The notes: generated by a model from the sequence alone, not told the origin. Positions 1-8,670 are shown, numbered from the stretch's first letter. The stretch: DNA of 35,161 nt from an uncultured Thalassolituus sp. (GCA_913054055.1 CAJXIT010000002.1:1-35161), one strand, 5' to 3'. Numbers and translations: made by a program.

Positions 1-39
1 CTCATCGCAAGTTTTTTAATTAAAATTCTCTAAATATGG

Positions 40-384
40 TTAACCAGCTCTAAAGATTGGTATTACACCTGAATCAGAACAGGCACTATCTGATTTACTT
101 CCATCATCGTAACCTATATTTAAACTTTCTCCCTTCGCATATGCGGTTAATATCCGTGAGTACATACGATTTAATATCTCTGGATCCATATTTTTATCCA
201 GCTCAAAGAATGCTGGGCTACAACCTCCTGCATGTGATGCTGGTTGATTACTTAGGGTCACATATACCACTCCATTCGGATAAGTTAATACACCGGTAAT
301 CTGACCCATGATGTTATTGTTATAACCAGCAAAGGCTAGGTTCCCAGAAAAAAGTAATACTAATCCAAATAGATAGTTTTTCAT
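40..384 (-). CDS. small secreted protein of unknown function
   Basis: The 114-residue product begins with a clear Sec signal peptide (MKNYLFGLVLLFSGNLAFA), with likely cleavage after residue 19, leaving a mature protein of about 95 residues. The mature part has two cysteines, in GGCSPAFFEL and SDSACSDSG, which could form a disulfide in the periplasm or outside the cell. I do not recognise the family. The gene ends about 40 bases from the left contig edge and has no obvious partner. Its upstream region holds imperfect GAACTGTAAGGA-type repeats, so its promoter may lie in or beyond them. The coherent signal peptide and balanced composition support a real gene; the function is unknown. Confidence 0.7.
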   Translation of the reverse strand: MKNYLFGLVLLFSGNLAFAGYNNNIMGQITGVLTYPNGVVYVTLSNQPASHAGGCSPAFFELDKNMDPEILNRMYSRILTAYAKGESLNIGYDDGSKSDSACSDSGVIPIFRAG

Positions 385-431
385 TTAATATACACTCTTG
401 ATTATTGAAGATCTGTAAAGTAGATCTGGAT

Positions 432-479
432 GAACTGTAAAGGACATCTGAACTGTAAGGATAAGAACTGTAAGGACAC
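432..479 (+). repeat. three imperfect copies of a GAACTGTAAAGGA-type repeat
   Basis: Units GAACTGTAAAGGAC, GAACTGTAAGGATAA and GAACTGTAAGGACAC follow one another at about 15-18 base spacing, in the gap between the small secreted gene and the transposase. A weaker relative (ATCTGTAAAGTAGATC) lies just to the left. The unit matches 10 of 13 positions of the minus-strand unit at 1878-1942 on the other side of the transposase. No gene is convincing in 385-601. Confidence 0.6.
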
Positions 480-601
480 CCATCATAAGTAAAATTAGTT
501 AGATCGTAAATGCCGTCTTTTAAACTTAATGCATAATCCTGATTTCTATACTCCACTGTATACGATTTAATGCATTAACTGCTATTTCTAAGTGCATTGC
601 T

Positions 602-1667
602 ATGACGAAAGCGCGTTCGCAACAAGTTTGTTTGGAAGCTACACCTTACTATCACTGCGTGTCTCGCTGTGTCCGTAAAGCCTATTTATGTGGCATTGAT
701 TTTGTAACCAAACAAAACTATGAACACCGCCGTGTTTGGCTTGAACAAGAGATTTTAAAACAAGCACAAGTGTTTTCTATTGATGTGGCGGCGTATGCGG
801 TTATGTCAAATCACTATCATGTAGTACTGCACATTAATAAAAAAACAGCTGACAGTTGGTCACTGGATGATGTGATCGAACGTTGGCATACCCTGTATAA
901 AGGCAATCCATTAAGTCAGCGCTATTTAAAAGATCCAAATTTCTCTGACGCTGAATTATTAAAACTCACAGAGTTTGTTGAGAAGTGGCGTAAACGCTTA
1001 ATGGATATTAGCTGGTTCATGCGCCGCCTAAACGAATTCATTTCTAGGCAAGCTAACTATGAAGATAATTGCACAGGCCGATTATCATCTTCGCCATCCA
1101 TGGCTACGACCCTTCGGGCAACCTAGCGGTTGTGCAAATTGATCCTTCAATTTGTGGGAGGGAAGATTTAAATCACAAGCTTTGCTAGATGAAAAGGCAT
1201 TAGCCGCTTGCTTAGCGTATGTGGATTTAAACCCAGTTCGTGCAAAAATGGCAGACACTCCTGAAGATTCAGAATACACATCTGTTAAAACCAGAGCAGA
1301 GAAAGCCAAATCAGCCCACTCCCCCAACCACCCTAATCAGCAAGAAAAATCACTCATGCCATTTATTGGTAATCCACGGCAAGATATGCCAGATGGTTTA
1401 CCCTTCAAATTAACCGATTACTTAGAATTGGTTGAGCTAACAGGCAGAGTGATTCGTGAAGATAAACGCGGCCATATTGAAAAACACCAGCCCCCTATTT
1501 TGCAAAGGCTTGACATTGAAGCGGAAAGCTGGATGAAAATGACAACCAGCTTTGAAAAAACGTTTAAAGATCTAGTTGGAAACCCTACTTTAATGGATAC
1601 CGCAATCGCTTTGCTTGATAGAAAGCGACGGCCCGGCATTCAAAACTGCAAAGCCTTACTTGGCTAA
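602..1667 (+). pseudogene. REP-associated (Y1/HUH) transposase, interrupted
   Basis: Two reading frames together give a transposase of about 331 residues of the IS200-like/RAYT family (Y1_Tnp). The first part (602-1126) has the typical start MTKARSQQVC, the segment TPYYHCVSRCVRK and the HUH metal-binding motif NHYHVVLH (H71, H73). It reads normally to about residue 160 (NCTGR). The second part (from about 1152 to 1667) resumes at WEGRFKSQALLDEKALAACLAYVDLNPVRA, which contains the expected catalytic tyrosine. In relatives these two blocks are contiguous. Here a net insertion of about 70 bp shifts the frame and adds a stop at 1126, separating the HUH motif from the tyrosine. RAYT proteins mobilise REP palindromes; REP-like elements are present at 9328 and 15276-15366. 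The copy is almost certainly inactive unless a frameshift rescues it. Confidence 0.85.
1083..1152 (+). repeat. hairpin-rich mini-insertion inside the transposase
   Basis: About 70 bp that do not belong to the transposase reading frame; the exact edges are ambiguous by a few bases. Nearly all of it folds into successive stems: GCCAT-CC-ATGGC at 1093-1104, CCC-TTC-GGG at 1110-1118, AACC-TAGC-GGTT at 1120-1131, and a perfect 8-bp stem CAAATTGA-TCCT-TCAATTTG at 1135-1154. This is the look of a small palindromic mobile repeat. I cannot see a second copy in this window. Confidence 0.7.
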
Positions 1668-1877
1668 AAGCACTTTATTTTTATATTCCAGCAATAATCA
1701 CTACCCGTGAGCTTCGACATGCCCACCATTCAGTGAGCATTTAATAAGTCTAATCTATTGGCTTATATTTAGAGTAAATATCCTTATTTACCACCCACAA
1801 AACATCGGCCCAACCTAACACACAACCAATAAATGAAGTGTGGCAATTTTTCACCCCTTCAATTTTTAGAGTGAGTG

Positions 1878-1942
1878 TCCTTTGTAGTTATCCTTTGTAG
1901 TTATCCTTTGTAGTTATCCTTTGTAGTTATCCTTTGTAGTTA
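1878..1942. repeat. five perfect tandem copies of a 13-bp unit
   Basis: The unit TCCTTTGTAGTTA is repeated five times without a mismatch (starts 1878, 1891, 1904, 1917, 1930). It overlaps the 3' end of the minus-strand gene at 1914-2327: the last eight residues (TTKDNYKG) and the stop are written by the first copies met by the ribosome. As 13 is not a multiple of three, copy-number change can alter the frame locally. The rest of the gap 1668-1877 shows no gene. Confidence 0.95.
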
Positions 1943-2327
1943 ATTCTATATCAGGCAAACAGAATTGATATGGGCCTACATCTGGGTATCTACTTTTTGG
2001 CAAACCAAATGGAGTGATCTCAATAGCATACTTCCCTTCACCCCATAAACATAATTTACAGAGTACAACGCATTCATATAAAAAAGGCCGTATACGAGAA
2101 AAGTAATCATTATTAATAATCAAATCTAACTCCTTGATGAAAGCCTTAATATCATTGGCAGAGGTATAAAATGTCGGCGAATCAGTATCAATTAATCTCA
2201 ATAACATGAGATCATCTTCAGATACAAAGTCATCCAAAAGTTTAAAGAAGTCAGGGTGAAAGCATGCGTACTCTGTTGCTCTTTTACTTTCACAGCTAAG
2301 ACCTGAAACTACTGAGAATAATACCAA
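1914..2327 (-). CDS. candidate immunity protein for the upstream toxin-like protein
   Basis: 137 residues directly downstream of the CdiA-like gene, same strand, 50 bases after its stop. The start is TTG at 2327, supported by a strong GGAGG ribosome binding site nine bases upstream (2336-2340); no in-frame ATG is as well placed. The product has no signal peptide or membrane segment, fitting a cytoplasmic protein. It is acidic and rich in aromatic residues and cysteines (for example LYECVVLCKLCLWGEG). I recognise no family. In CDI loci the small gene immediately after the toxin normally encodes the cognate immunity protein, and that is the only basis for this call. The C-terminus runs into a 13-bp tandem repeat. 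Confidence 0.55.
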   Translation of the reverse strand: MVLFSVVSGLSCESKRATEYACFHPDFFKLLDDFVSEDDLMLLRLIDTDSPTFYTSANDIKAFIKELDLIINNDYFSRIRPFLYECVVLCKLCLWGEGKYAIEITPFGLPKSRYPDVGPYQFCLPDIELTTKDNYKG

Positions 2328-2348
2328 CTTTACCTGCCTCCAATTAAA

Positions 2349-2370
2349 ATGCTAGGAGCCCCCCTAGCAT
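2349..2370 (-). terminator. stem-loop between toxin-like and immunity-like genes
   Basis: A perfect 8-bp stem (ATGCTAGG / CCTAGCAT) with a six-base loop, eight bases after the toxin-like stop codon. Read on the minus strand it is followed by TTTTAATT, like a weak intrinsic terminator. The ribosome binding site of the next gene comes directly after, so it may act as an attenuator between the two genes. Confidence 0.6.
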
Positions 2371-2377
2371 CGCCAAA

Positions 2378-5300
2378 CTATATAGTACCAGGGAACACGT
2401 TAATAATATCTCCGCGTTCATTCGTAATGATAGTTAAAATCGATGTATTGGATAAACCGGATGGTGCAGGGGTCACACCAATAATCTCTCCAACATCCAC
2501 TTGCCTAATAAATTTACTATCAACTATTTCACCATCAAATCCATACTGATTATACACTGGGGTTGAAACTACATCAGCTCGTTGTAGCAAGTCTTTAACA
2601 GATTGATTAGAAATACTAAACTTACTTTTATTATCTCCAGATGTTGCCCCATGTCCATGCTTATTCAAAGCGTAATCTAACCCTTTGAACTCACTATCAG
2701 TTGAACTAGTTGGATCCCAAGTATCTTTAGATAAATTTATTCTAGATTGAGCAGTACCTGGGTCAAAATCTGGCAATGATAATTTTTCAGGATTTACTTC
2801 AACTCCAATAGCATTAGGAGCGGAAAGAATAATATCTTTCTGCTCTGGTGAAACATTCTCCCATTCAGGGGCATTAGGGTTGCTCACCCAATCATTCAAT
2901 TCAATTTCAGGCGGTAAACTCGAAAGTGTTTGCAGCTTTGTAACCACGCCCGCTGGAACGATCAAACTCAGAACACTGGCACCGCCGATTATTGCATTTT
3001 GCTGTTGGTCATCTAACTCATTCCAGTAGCGAGTGATTGTTTCGCCACCTTCAGTTTGCATAACAACCTGTACACCCGCCGCAACCTTCTCACCAACGGC
3101 ATTTAATACACCCGCAACACGCTGTGTTTCTTCAGGAAACTCACCAGCAACCAATTCCACTGCTGCTGCTGTAGCGTCACCCATAGCTTGCGAAAGCGGA
3201 TCGTCACCGCGGCCAATTGCTTGCAGGCCTTCATACAAACTACCTTCTTGAACACTCACATAACTTGTATATGCCGCAACGGCTACGATAGATATTAAGA
3301 ATAATGCATTATTCTCTGCTGCATTCGCTCCTGTGGTCGCCGCTATATTGACATCACCGCCAAGTGTAAAGGCCGTTAACGCAGCACCTAGCTTCGCCAT
3401 ATCAACGCCACTGGCTTTAAAAACTTGGGCTTGCTCCATTACAGCAGCTTGATCTAATACCACATCATCAGCTGTTTGCTCTGCTATCCAAGTTTCTAAG
3501 TCATCCTTTAAATTTGCTTCATAAAGTTGTCCTATTGCTTCACCAACAACTGCTCCGCCCATACCAGAAACACAACCTAGTTCAGAATCTCCACCTTGCA
3601 ATTCAGTTGTCAGAGTTCCTGTTAAGCAGCCTACACCAGCATGGGCAACATACTGAATGGCGGTATCTATATTGCCATTATGCTTCGCCATACCGATTTC
3701 ATTGGCCAACTCTTCACCTAACTTACTAATCGCAGACTGAGCCATGGCTTGCACAAAACCATCACCAAAATCATCAATATCGCCACCATTAACAATTACG
3801 CTTACTGATGATTGAATAGCAGAATTAACCGTAGCTTGTACAAGCTGTTGAGTTAAACCTTGAGTTGCAGTATTTGTAACAGCACCAACCGTAGTAGAAC
3901 CTGCCTCAACCGCTGAATTGATTGCATTAGTATCCGCTTGGAAAAACGCCGTATCGGCCATGGCCGAGTTAGCACCTGAAATGGCACCCGCGGTCACCAT
4001 AGAAACCGCAAGCGATCTCATATTGTCTTTACTGGATAAAGATTTAAGCGTGCTCTCTAAACTGTTGCCGTTAGCAAGACTAATAGAGGCAGTAGTAACA
4101 ATTGATGTGAAGCCTGCCGCAGCCGCTGCTCCTAATACGGTTGTAGTACCACCAACCGCAGTGCCAATAGCACCCGCCGCTGGCCCAGCAGCAATAGCAA
4201 CTGCAATGGTTAATACAGCAATGGCTGCTGGACTAAGCGTGGTATCCGATTCATACCAAGTGTCATTAAGATTTAATACTTCAATGAATTCTGCGCTATT
4301 TTCATCGCGCAGTTGAGCCATCCAGCCAAGGCCTTCAAAGCCGTTTAATACATCAATTTGCTGTGAAACAGTAAGTTCTGGATCACCTGTATATTCAACC
4401 GTGACCCCAGTTAACGCTTCAACCGCTAAACCACCCACAATGGTATTGGGCACGCCTGTTTCTCGATTATGACCATAGCTTTTTGTTTCTATGGTAAACA
4501 TGCCTTCTTTAACACTGCTATAGCTGTAGTGATCGGTCTCTGTGGTCATTAATAAATTAACACCACCATTTGCCGCTCTGACCTGAGTACCTTCGTTACT
4601 GGTTATATCGACGGATCTTAAATTAATATCACCGTAATCCGTGCTTAACTGAATATCTTTACCCGCATCCAACAAACTACGAATCGCAACCGTTTGATAC
4701 ACAGAGGTGTCTATTTCTTTTTTACCAAATTTAGCGCTGGCTGTTTCTTGGGATTGACCAAGGGCATCAATAATGGTGATACCAAGACCCGCCAAGATTT
4801 TGATGGCACCTTCTGAGCTGACCAGTTCGGCAGCGTCTAACGTAATTGCGCCTCTGGCAATTAGTTCAATGTTGTCTTGTGCGGACAATGACGATTGTAA
4901 AAAGGTTAGATCTGAGCGATCCACAGTCCATCGGCCTTCTCGGCCAGAAAAACTAGAACTTATAGGAATAGTACCAATTAGAATGCTGCCATCGGCATTA
5001 AAAGTAATGGCACCTTCATTAGCACCTACCAAACTGCCGAGAACACTGATATCCCCACGACTTTGAAAACTAATATCGCCGTTATCAGATTCAACCGTAG
5101 TTAGTTGGCCATATGTTGTGCCTGATTTACCACTTAAATCATAGCGATGCACAATGGTGCCTAACTCTATACTTGCAGCACCAATACTAATGTCACCCTC
5201 TGCGTTTAAATGCGTCGACAATAAAGACACATCTCCACCAGCCAGAATTTGTAAATCGCCACTGGATTCAATTTGTGAGTTTGTGGCATTAAAATCACCA

Positions 5301-6007
5301 GCTAAGTTTACAAAAGAATCACGACCAAACTTGACGCTTACGTCTTCGATATTTAGCGAGCCGAAGTTTACGTCTGCACCAAATTCAGCTGTAACACCTT
5401 CTACCACTCGGCTTAAATACGTGGCTTGTTTTAAATATAAAACGGGGACAATGACTTGCTGACCATAAACGGTTCGCAACTCTGGCCAAATCATATCGGT
5501 AGTGGCGGCTTCCCTTGATTCAGTTAACACTTGACCAAACGAATACCCACCATTTTCTTGAAAGCTTTTTGCATTGTCATACAAGGCTTGAATCTGCTCG
5601 GCTTCATCTTGATATTCAAGAGTGTCTATTAACTTCCTGCCTAATAGATTGTATATCTGCCCACGAAGCATTCGAACTTGAGCAAAAGGTGAACCCGCAT
5701 ATTTATGGGGGTCGTCTGTATTTGGATGCATATACGCATAAAAATCTTCTGCCGAAGGGTATCCAGATTGGACACTCGTATCGAGTTGAGGCACAGCGAC
5801 AAACTGATATTGCTCAACTGCTGAAGAGCTGGTCAAGTCTGGCGCGTAAATCAAACTATTTTGAATTTCACTATTTGATAATGTATTGGCTACAGCAGGC
5901 GCTGTTATCGAAAACAACATAAAAAACGTTGTAACAGCAGCCGTTATTCTGTGCCAAATTCTAAACTTGGAGGTATCCATAATTATTTTATTCACTGATT
6001 TAGCCAT
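2378..6007 (-). CDS. CdiA/FhaB-like exported protein, C-terminal half with toxin-like tail
   Basis: About 1209 residues from ATG at 6007. The frame is open further to TTG 6040, but the ATG lies two bases after the stop of the preceding gene (TAAGGATG), which suggests translational coupling. Numbering from TTG 6040: residues 21-52 form a Sec signal peptide (KFRIWHRITAAVTTFFMLFS...AVANT). Residues 120-210 carry the conserved CdiA/FhaB block with LLGRKLIDTLEYQDEA and MIWPELRTVYG plus VPVLYL. Residues about 230-480 are FHA-type repeats (SSGDLQILAGGDVSLLSTHL). Residues about 600-760 are an Ala/Gly-rich DUF637-like segment. An AENN motif near 908 resembles the VENN border of CdiA toxins. The last 130 residues (NKHGHG, RQVDVGEIIGV, TILTIITNERGDIINVFPG-like end) look like a small toxin, possibly of the barnase/EndoU/colicin E5 RNase type; that is a guess. 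The N-terminal TPS domain needed for TpsB export is absent here and sits on the neighbouring gene. Confidence 0.8.
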   Translation of the reverse strand: MAKSVNKIIMDTSKFRIWHRITAAVTTFFMLFSITAPAVANTLSNSEIQNSLIYAPDLTSSSAVEQYQFVAVPQLDTSVQSGYPSAEDFYAYMHPNTDDPHKYAGSPFAQVRMLRGQIYNLLGRKLIDTLEYQDEAEQIQALYDNAKSFQENGGYSFGQVLTESREAATTDMIWPELRTVYGQQVIVPVLYLKQATYLSRVVEGVTAEFGADVNFGSLNIEDVSVKFGRDSFVNLAGDFNATNSQIESSGDLQILAGGDVSLLSTHLNAEGDISIGAASIELGTIVHRYDLSGKSGTTYGQLTTVESDNGDISFQSRGDISVLGSLVGANEGAITFNADGSILIGTIPISSSFSGREGRWTVDRSDLTFLQSSLSAQDNIELIARGAITLDAAELVSSEGAIKILAGLGITIIDALGQSQETASAKFGKKEIDTSVYQTVAIRSLLDAGKDIQLSTDYGDINLRSVDITSNEGTQVRAANGGVNLLMTTETDHYSYSSVKEGMFTIETKSYGHNRETGVPNTIVGGLAVEALTGVTVEYTGDPELTVSQQIDVLNGFEGLGWMAQLRDENSAEFIEVLNLNDTWYESDTTLSPAAIAVLTIAVAIAAGPAAGAIGTAVGGTTTVLGAAAAAGFTSIVTTASISLANGNSLESTLKSLSSKDNMRSLAVSMVTAGAISGANSAMADTAFFQADTNAINSAVEAGSTTVGAVTNTATQGLTQQLVQATVNSAIQSSVSVIVNGGDIDDFGDGFVQAMAQSAISKLGEELANEIGMAKHNGNIDTAIQYVAHAGVGCLTGTLTTELQGGDSELGCVSGMGGAVVGEAIGQLYEANLKDDLETWIAEQTADDVVLDQAAVMEQAQVFKASGVDMAKLGAALTAFTLGGDVNIAATTGANAAENNALFLISIVAVAAYTSYVSVQEGSLYEGLQAIGRGDDPLSQAMGDATAAAVELVAGEFPEETQRVAGVLNAVGEKVAAGVQVVMQTEGGETITRYWNELDDQQQNAIIGGASVLSLIVPAGVVTKLQTLSSLPPEIELNDWVSNPNAPEWENVSPEQKDIILSAPNAIGVEVNPEKLSLPDFDPGTAQSRINLSKDTWDPTSSTDSEFKGLDYALNKHGHGATSGDNKSKFSISNQSVKDLLQRADVVSTPVYNQYGFDGEIVDSKFIRQVDVGEIIGVTPAPSGLSNTSILTIITNERGDIINVFPGTI

Positions 6008-6009
6008 CC

Positions 6010-8670
6010 TTAGTTCCACCAATCCAAGTCTTCTAACCAACTATTCATTGTTGCCACCATGCGATCAAAATAAGCACCCATTTGTTCTAGGAGGCTGTAA
6101 TCGGTCTTGATTTGCTTATCAATGAATTGACAATCTCTTACAGGAATAAAAATAGTAATCCCTCCTACATCAATAGGCACCTGTAAATCCGGAGCATTCG
6201 GGTCGCAATTTTCATCACTCTTAATATATTGAATGGTCGTTAGCTTATTACTCTGTTCATCAATAGTTTTACTTTCACTGAATCCATCGTAAGAGTCCCA
6301 AGCAAAAAGGTCTTTAACAAGATCTTCAACAAACGCGTCAAAGGCTTCAATAGTTGTCATACTTACATCGACACCGTCACCTAAAACAACATTACCACTG
6401 CTGTCGTAGGAAAATTTTTGACCCGCAGCATTACCACCAATGGAAAAAAGAGAATCAAGCTCGGTAGGGTCTGATTTAGTGATTTCTAAATGGTGAGTCG
6501 GTATGTCCCTGGTCCAGCAACGATCCCAACCAAAAGAACCACAGCTGCGAGATTCATCATGATAGGTTGTGTAATAACCTTCAGCGAAGCCTCCGCCACT
6601 TTGAACACCGTAATAGTTAACCTTATTGGCTAGAAACTGTCCGTTACCACCAATTTCAAAATGAGATGCTTTGTTCGAAAATCCATGATATGCCCTTGCC
6701 GTGAAATCGCCCACTGACATGATTAATCCAGGTGGGGAGTAAGCGACTATAGAGTCTTTATACTTCAGTAACGGTGAACCATCAGGGTGATCTTCTTCAG
6801 AATACTCTTCTAGAATAGACAGTACTCGGTATCGTTCATTAATGATAATTGGGCTATCAAATTGAACCGTGTTATCAGACACAATGCCAGCAGAGGAATT
6901 TAATAAATATTTTTGTGTTTGGATCTGTATTGAGTTAGTTGCATGCATACCAACTTGGTTGACTCGGCCCTCTTGAAACTCAAAGTCATTTGGGTCTTGA
7001 GATGGGTCTATTTGCTCCCAGTATGGGTTAATATTTTCAAAGGCCGTTGCTTTTACAAATATATTATTGCCCAGTATAAGTGAGTGCATACTGCCCTCAA
7101 ATTGTTCCTCACTTAAATCAAACTGCATTCCATCTTTATAAAATGTACCAATTTTGTACCCATCCGGCATGATCAGGTCGCTACTCTTATAATCTAATAG
7201 CGTACTAACGTCACTTTCGTCGGGAACAAATGGTGTACGAGAACCATTTCTAACTAAACCATCCTCTGCCTGTAGATGAACGGTAGAAGCCTTGAACCTT
7301 CCTCCGAATTCGTTAACGAGGTTGTTTTTAGCATAACCTTCAATTTTCATAGAGGCCGCTAATCTACCTCGGTTATATACATTCTTCCCCCCCAACCCTA
7401 GGTTGTCTGACATTATCTTGATATAAGCACCAATATATAATTCATCCGTGGCAACTAAGGAGATATGAGGCGCATCTATTAAACTAAAGTCTGTAACGCT
7501 ATACGTTACCGTATGATTCACAGATCTCCAGCAACGCTTCCAGCCAAACGCACCACAACGGTAAGACGTTCTGGACTCTACCTCGTCTGTCTGAAGTGAT
7601 ATATATTTAGACGCAAAATTTAGCCCTCCAGTTGAGCGAATCAGAACAGTATTATTTGAAAATATATTAGACCCAATGGCTGTAAATTCACTTTCGTCGC
7701 TGAATATTTGTAAAGATACCCCTTCTTGGGCTATATGGTTTTTATCCACATAACTCTCTTTTTCTGCATCCCAACTCCTATAACGAATCGAGCTTAATGC
7801 ATCTGTTCTTGTATCAATTTCAGTATTGAATATTAACGGATACGATGACCAAATTTTTGCAGACACCGCATAAATATTCCCCTCTAGTGAACTCTCTCCC
7901 TGGCTTGCTGAGCTAGATAATAAATTCTGTGTATTAAAGTCCCAAACAACATCTCCCAACGCAGCGACAAAACTGGCAGAACCTATGGTCTTATCGCCAG
8001 TGCTACTCGCCTGAAACCCACCTTCAGCAAGTTCTTCAGCCGCTTGATGTGTATTAACGTCACCCGCTAAATTAAATTGATCTACGATAACTTCTACGCC
8101 CAACGCACCCTCTGCAGTTAAACCATTAACGGTTACTGTACCGCCAATCAAGGGTTTCAAGGCGCCTACATCCGCAATGGATTCATTAAGAGGTAATACA
8201 GAATGTGTGTCGGCGTTGACGCGATTAGCAACAGCCAGTGTTACGCGAAAAGCATTATTGATGACACAAGCATTACACTCTATTGACCCTGTAGCAGATG
8301 TAGATATGAACATGATATCGGCCAAAGGTCCGACAATCTCGATATCGGAAAGGGTAATACTGTCAGATTCGATGATGATAATATCAGCCGCAGGTACTTT
8401 CACATCATCAACAAATGATGATGTATTTAATATTCTTAAACGCCTATCGCCTGTGACATCAAAACTATCAAATTTATTTACCGATATACCTGCAGCATTG
8501 GCAGGCCTAATCTCTAGAAAATCATCGACCGTATTATCCGTCAGTTGGAAGAACGAAACTTCATCATCCTGACCGGAGGAAGGAACAATGCTATTGGCTA
8601 TTGTCCCTGATGAGACAAATATAAAGAACGTAATGATTACGCCCTTAATGAAAGTGATGGTATTCTGCAT
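6010..8670 (-). CDS. exported protein with a TPS (haemagglutination) domain, CdiA/FhaB N-terminal half
   Basis: 886 residues with a signal peptide (MQNTITFIKGVIITFFIFVSS...IANS). Residues about 50-150 match the two-partner-secretion domain: FLEIRPANAAGISVNKFDSF resembles the usual VNI..PN..GISHN.F..FDV, and SATGSIECNACVINNAFRVT resembles the NPNGI.C.GC.FIN..R.TL block including its CxxC. The middle is beta-helix-like. Two copies of a CGxFGWxRCW motif occur near residues 372 (CGAFGWKRCW) and 709 (CGSFGWDRCW). The protein ends at LEDLDWWN, just before the start of the CdiA-like second half. A normal TpsA is a single chain, so this is half of a split TpsA. No transporter gene is adjacent. Start ATG 8670 has only a weak AGG upstream. 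Confidence 0.75.
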   Translation of the reverse strand: MQNTITFIKGVIITFFIFVSSGTIANSIVPSSGQDDEVSFFQLTDNTVDDFLEIRPANAAGISVNKFDSFDVTGDRRLRILNTSSFVDDVKVPAADIIIIESDSITLSDIEIVGPLADIMFISTSATGSIECNACVINNAFRVTLAVANRVNADTHSVLPLNESIADVGALKPLIGGTVTVNGLTAEGALGVEVIVDQFNLAGDVNTHQAAEELAEGGFQASSTGDKTIGSASFVAALGDVVWDFNTQNLLSSSASQGESSLEGNIYAVSAKIWSSYPLIFNTEIDTRTDALSSIRYRSWDAEKESYVDKNHIAQEGVSLQIFSDESEFTAIGSNIFSNNTVLIRSTGGLNFASKYISLQTDEVESRTSYRCGAFGWKRCWRSVNHTVTYSVTDFSLIDAPHISLVATDELYIGAYIKIMSDNLGLGGKNVYNRGRLAASMKIEGYAKNNLVNEFGGRFKASTVHLQAEDGLVRNGSRTPFVPDESDVSTLLDYKSSDLIMPDGYKIGTFYKDGMQFDLSEEQFEGSMHSLILGNNIFVKATAFENINPYWEQIDPSQDPNDFEFQEGRVNQVGMHATNSIQIQTQKYLLNSSAGIVSDNTVQFDSPIIINERYRVLSILEEYSEEDHPDGSPLLKYKDSIVAYSPPGLIMSVGDFTARAYHGFSNKASHFEIGGNGQFLANKVNYYGVQSGGGFAEGYYTTYHDESRSCGSFGWDRCWTRDIPTHHLEITKSDPTELDSLFSIGGNAAGQKFSYDSSGNVVLGDGVDVSMTTIEAFDAFVEDLVKDLFAWDSYDGFSESKTIDEQSNKLTTIQYIKSDENCDPNAPDLQVPIDVGGITIFIPVRDCQFIDKQIKTDYSLLEQMGAYFDRMVATMNSWLEDLDWWN

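Noticed and set aside
320..556. Minus-strand reading frame of 78 codons over the repeat region, with a possible upstream piece (ATGCACTTAGAAATAGC...) in another frame
   Set aside because: It overlaps the small secreted gene, and its C-terminal half is written by the GAACTGTAAGGA repeats. The part GIYDLTNFTYDGC looks protein-like and could be a decayed gene end, but one frameshift would have to be assumed and no family is recognised.
3918..4316. Plus-strand Ala/Val-rich frame opposite the DUF637-like region
   Set aside because: It mirrors the Ala/Gly-rich coding on the other strand and has no family signal.
5980..6040. Longer start (TTG 6040) for the second CdiA-like half
   Set aside because: It would overlap the upstream gene by 31 bases and add residues before the signal peptide; ATG 6007, two bases after the upstream stop, fits coupling better.
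8177..8572. Plus-strand 131-codon frame opposite the TPS-domain gene
   Set aside because: It is antisense to a domain with recognisable TPS motifs and has no supporting start signals.
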